Under the pieces are notes generated by a model. The model ran no database searches and was not told the DNA's origin. It worked only from the letters and a program-made list of their open reading frames with translations. A DNA stretch of 6,272 nt from Alphaproteobacteria bacterium (GTDB lineage: Bacteria > Pseudomonadota > Alphaproteobacteria > Caulobacterales > Parvularculaceae), in NCBI GenBank assembly GCA_030428745.1, contig JAUIEG010000166.1, forward strand, positions 1 through 6,272. Reading direction: 5' to 3'. Positions 5,700 to 6,272 of this stretch are shown here, one piece after another. The position numbers and the translations under genes were made by a program. Position 1 is the first letter of the stretch. The number at the start of each line of letters is the position of its first letter.

Positions 5700-6272
5700 G
5701 CCTGCTCCGCCGCGGCATAAAGATCGGCGAGTTCGCCAAGGGAAATAATGTCGCCGCCAACGCTCTCCTTGAACCAATGGAGATAGGCTGCGCTTGTCCG
5801 CAGCATTTCATCAACATGTTGCCCATCAGGCGCGTAGACATTACCGCCCGCGGTTAATGAAGTTGAATGAAGCGTAAAGGTGAGAACAGGCGTCTTGTCT
5901 TTGACGAGACGGCGGGTGAGCGCCTGAAGTTCTAAAAGGCTCGCTCCTTCCGGCGACAGGCGCATGGCCCGCGACATCTCCGGGGATTTTTGTTTCACAT
6001 ATTCCGGAAAGCCGGGCGCCGCATTCTCTTGCGACAAAAAACTACGTGTGCGGGCGATTGCGCGCGCGCCGCAAACCGGCGTCACCTGAATGCGCCAGTC
6101 CTGGTCAGAAACCGTAAACGGACGATTGGACATGGATGAAAAATCAGGGCCGCCTCGGCCAGAAAAGTCAAATCCCGCGCTCGGGCTGAAATCCTGTTCG
6201 ATCCCAATTTCCGCCAGTAATCCGTAACATCCCTTGGAAATCCCATAGCGCCCGGCGCGATGAGTGTGCGCT
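5696..6272 (-). CDS. WalW-type polysaccharide deacetylase, C-terminal part
   Basis: The minus frame is open from the stop at 5696-5698 to the right edge, giving 191 visible residues; the N-terminal part of the gene lies outside. An ATG at 6133 exists, but the family resemblance continues upstream of it (RAGRYGISKGCYGLLAEIGI, then a GPDFS segment), so it is internal. These segments, and the later LTFTLHSTSLTAGG followed by a helix containing LHWFKESVGG, match the C-terminal half of the WalW-like polysaccharide deacetylases found in alphaproteobacteria. Such enzymes belong to the carbohydrate esterase 4-like fold and are thought to act on envelope or exported polysaccharides; the substrate here is unknown. 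The N-terminal metal-binding Asp and His motif is not in view, so activity cannot be judged. I see no hairpin terminator between it and fliO. Confidence 0.8.
   Translation of the reverse strand, partial: AHTHRAGRYGISKGCYGLLAEIGIEQDFSPSAGFDFSGRGGPDFSSMSNRPFTVSDQDWRIQVTPVCGARAIARTRSFLSQENAAPGFPEYVKQKSPEMSRAMRLSPEGASLLELQALTRRLVKDKTPVLTFTLHSTSLTAGGNVYAPDGQHVDEMLRTSAAYLHWFKESVGGDIISLGELADLYAAAEQA

Noticed and set aside
5696..6133. A complete 145-residue gene starting at the ATG at 6133
   Set aside because: The frame stays open to the right edge and family-like residues (RAGRYG and onward) continue upstream, so this is the end of a longer gene.

Overview
The window looks like chromosomal DNA of a GC-rich alphaproteobacterium, probably from the Caulobacterales / Hyphomonadaceae / Parvularculaceae neighbourhood. 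This is inferred from gene content: a DUF455 ferritin-like protein, an M23 peptidase paired with a bactofilin, a WalW-type deacetylase, and CtrA-like TTAA-N7-TTAA boxes. No rRNA or other marker fixes the genus. I see no mobile element, CRISPR array, tRNA or phage gene.

Layout. (1) 1-1002, minus strand: the N-terminal 334 residues of a large AsmA/YhdP-like (DUF3971-type) envelope protein, cut by the left edge. (2) 1003-1208: a divergent intergenic region. (3) 1209-2500, plus strand: a bcp-type 1-Cys peroxiredoxin overlapping by 4 bases a DUF455 ferritin-like protein; this is a translationally coupled peroxide/iron pair. (4) 2501-2637: an intergenic region with a possible CtrA-like box. (5) 2638-4531, plus strand: an lmdC-like membrane-anchored M23 endopeptidase overlapping by 17 bases a bacA-like bactofilin. 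The pair ends at a strong bidirectional terminator (4555-4584). (6) 6272-4609, minus strand, read right to left: the C-terminal part of a WalW-type polysaccharide deacetylase (cut by the right edge), a FliO-like flagellar export protein, and an unrecognised four-helix membrane protein. The minus block converges on the bactofilin operon at the shared terminator.

How the genes work together. The bactofilin would form a membrane-bound polymer that positions the M23 endopeptidase through the peptidase's short cytoplasmic tail, giving local peptidoglycan remodelling and cell shape. The fliO-like gene has a perfect TTAA-N7-TTAA box, with a plausible -10 element at the right distance, just upstream. 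That is what direct control by the cell-cycle regulator CtrA would look like. A weaker box precedes lmdC. Most of the region is conventional. The least explained items are the four-helix membrane protein, the CtrA-like boxes and the repeats in the divergent intergenic region.
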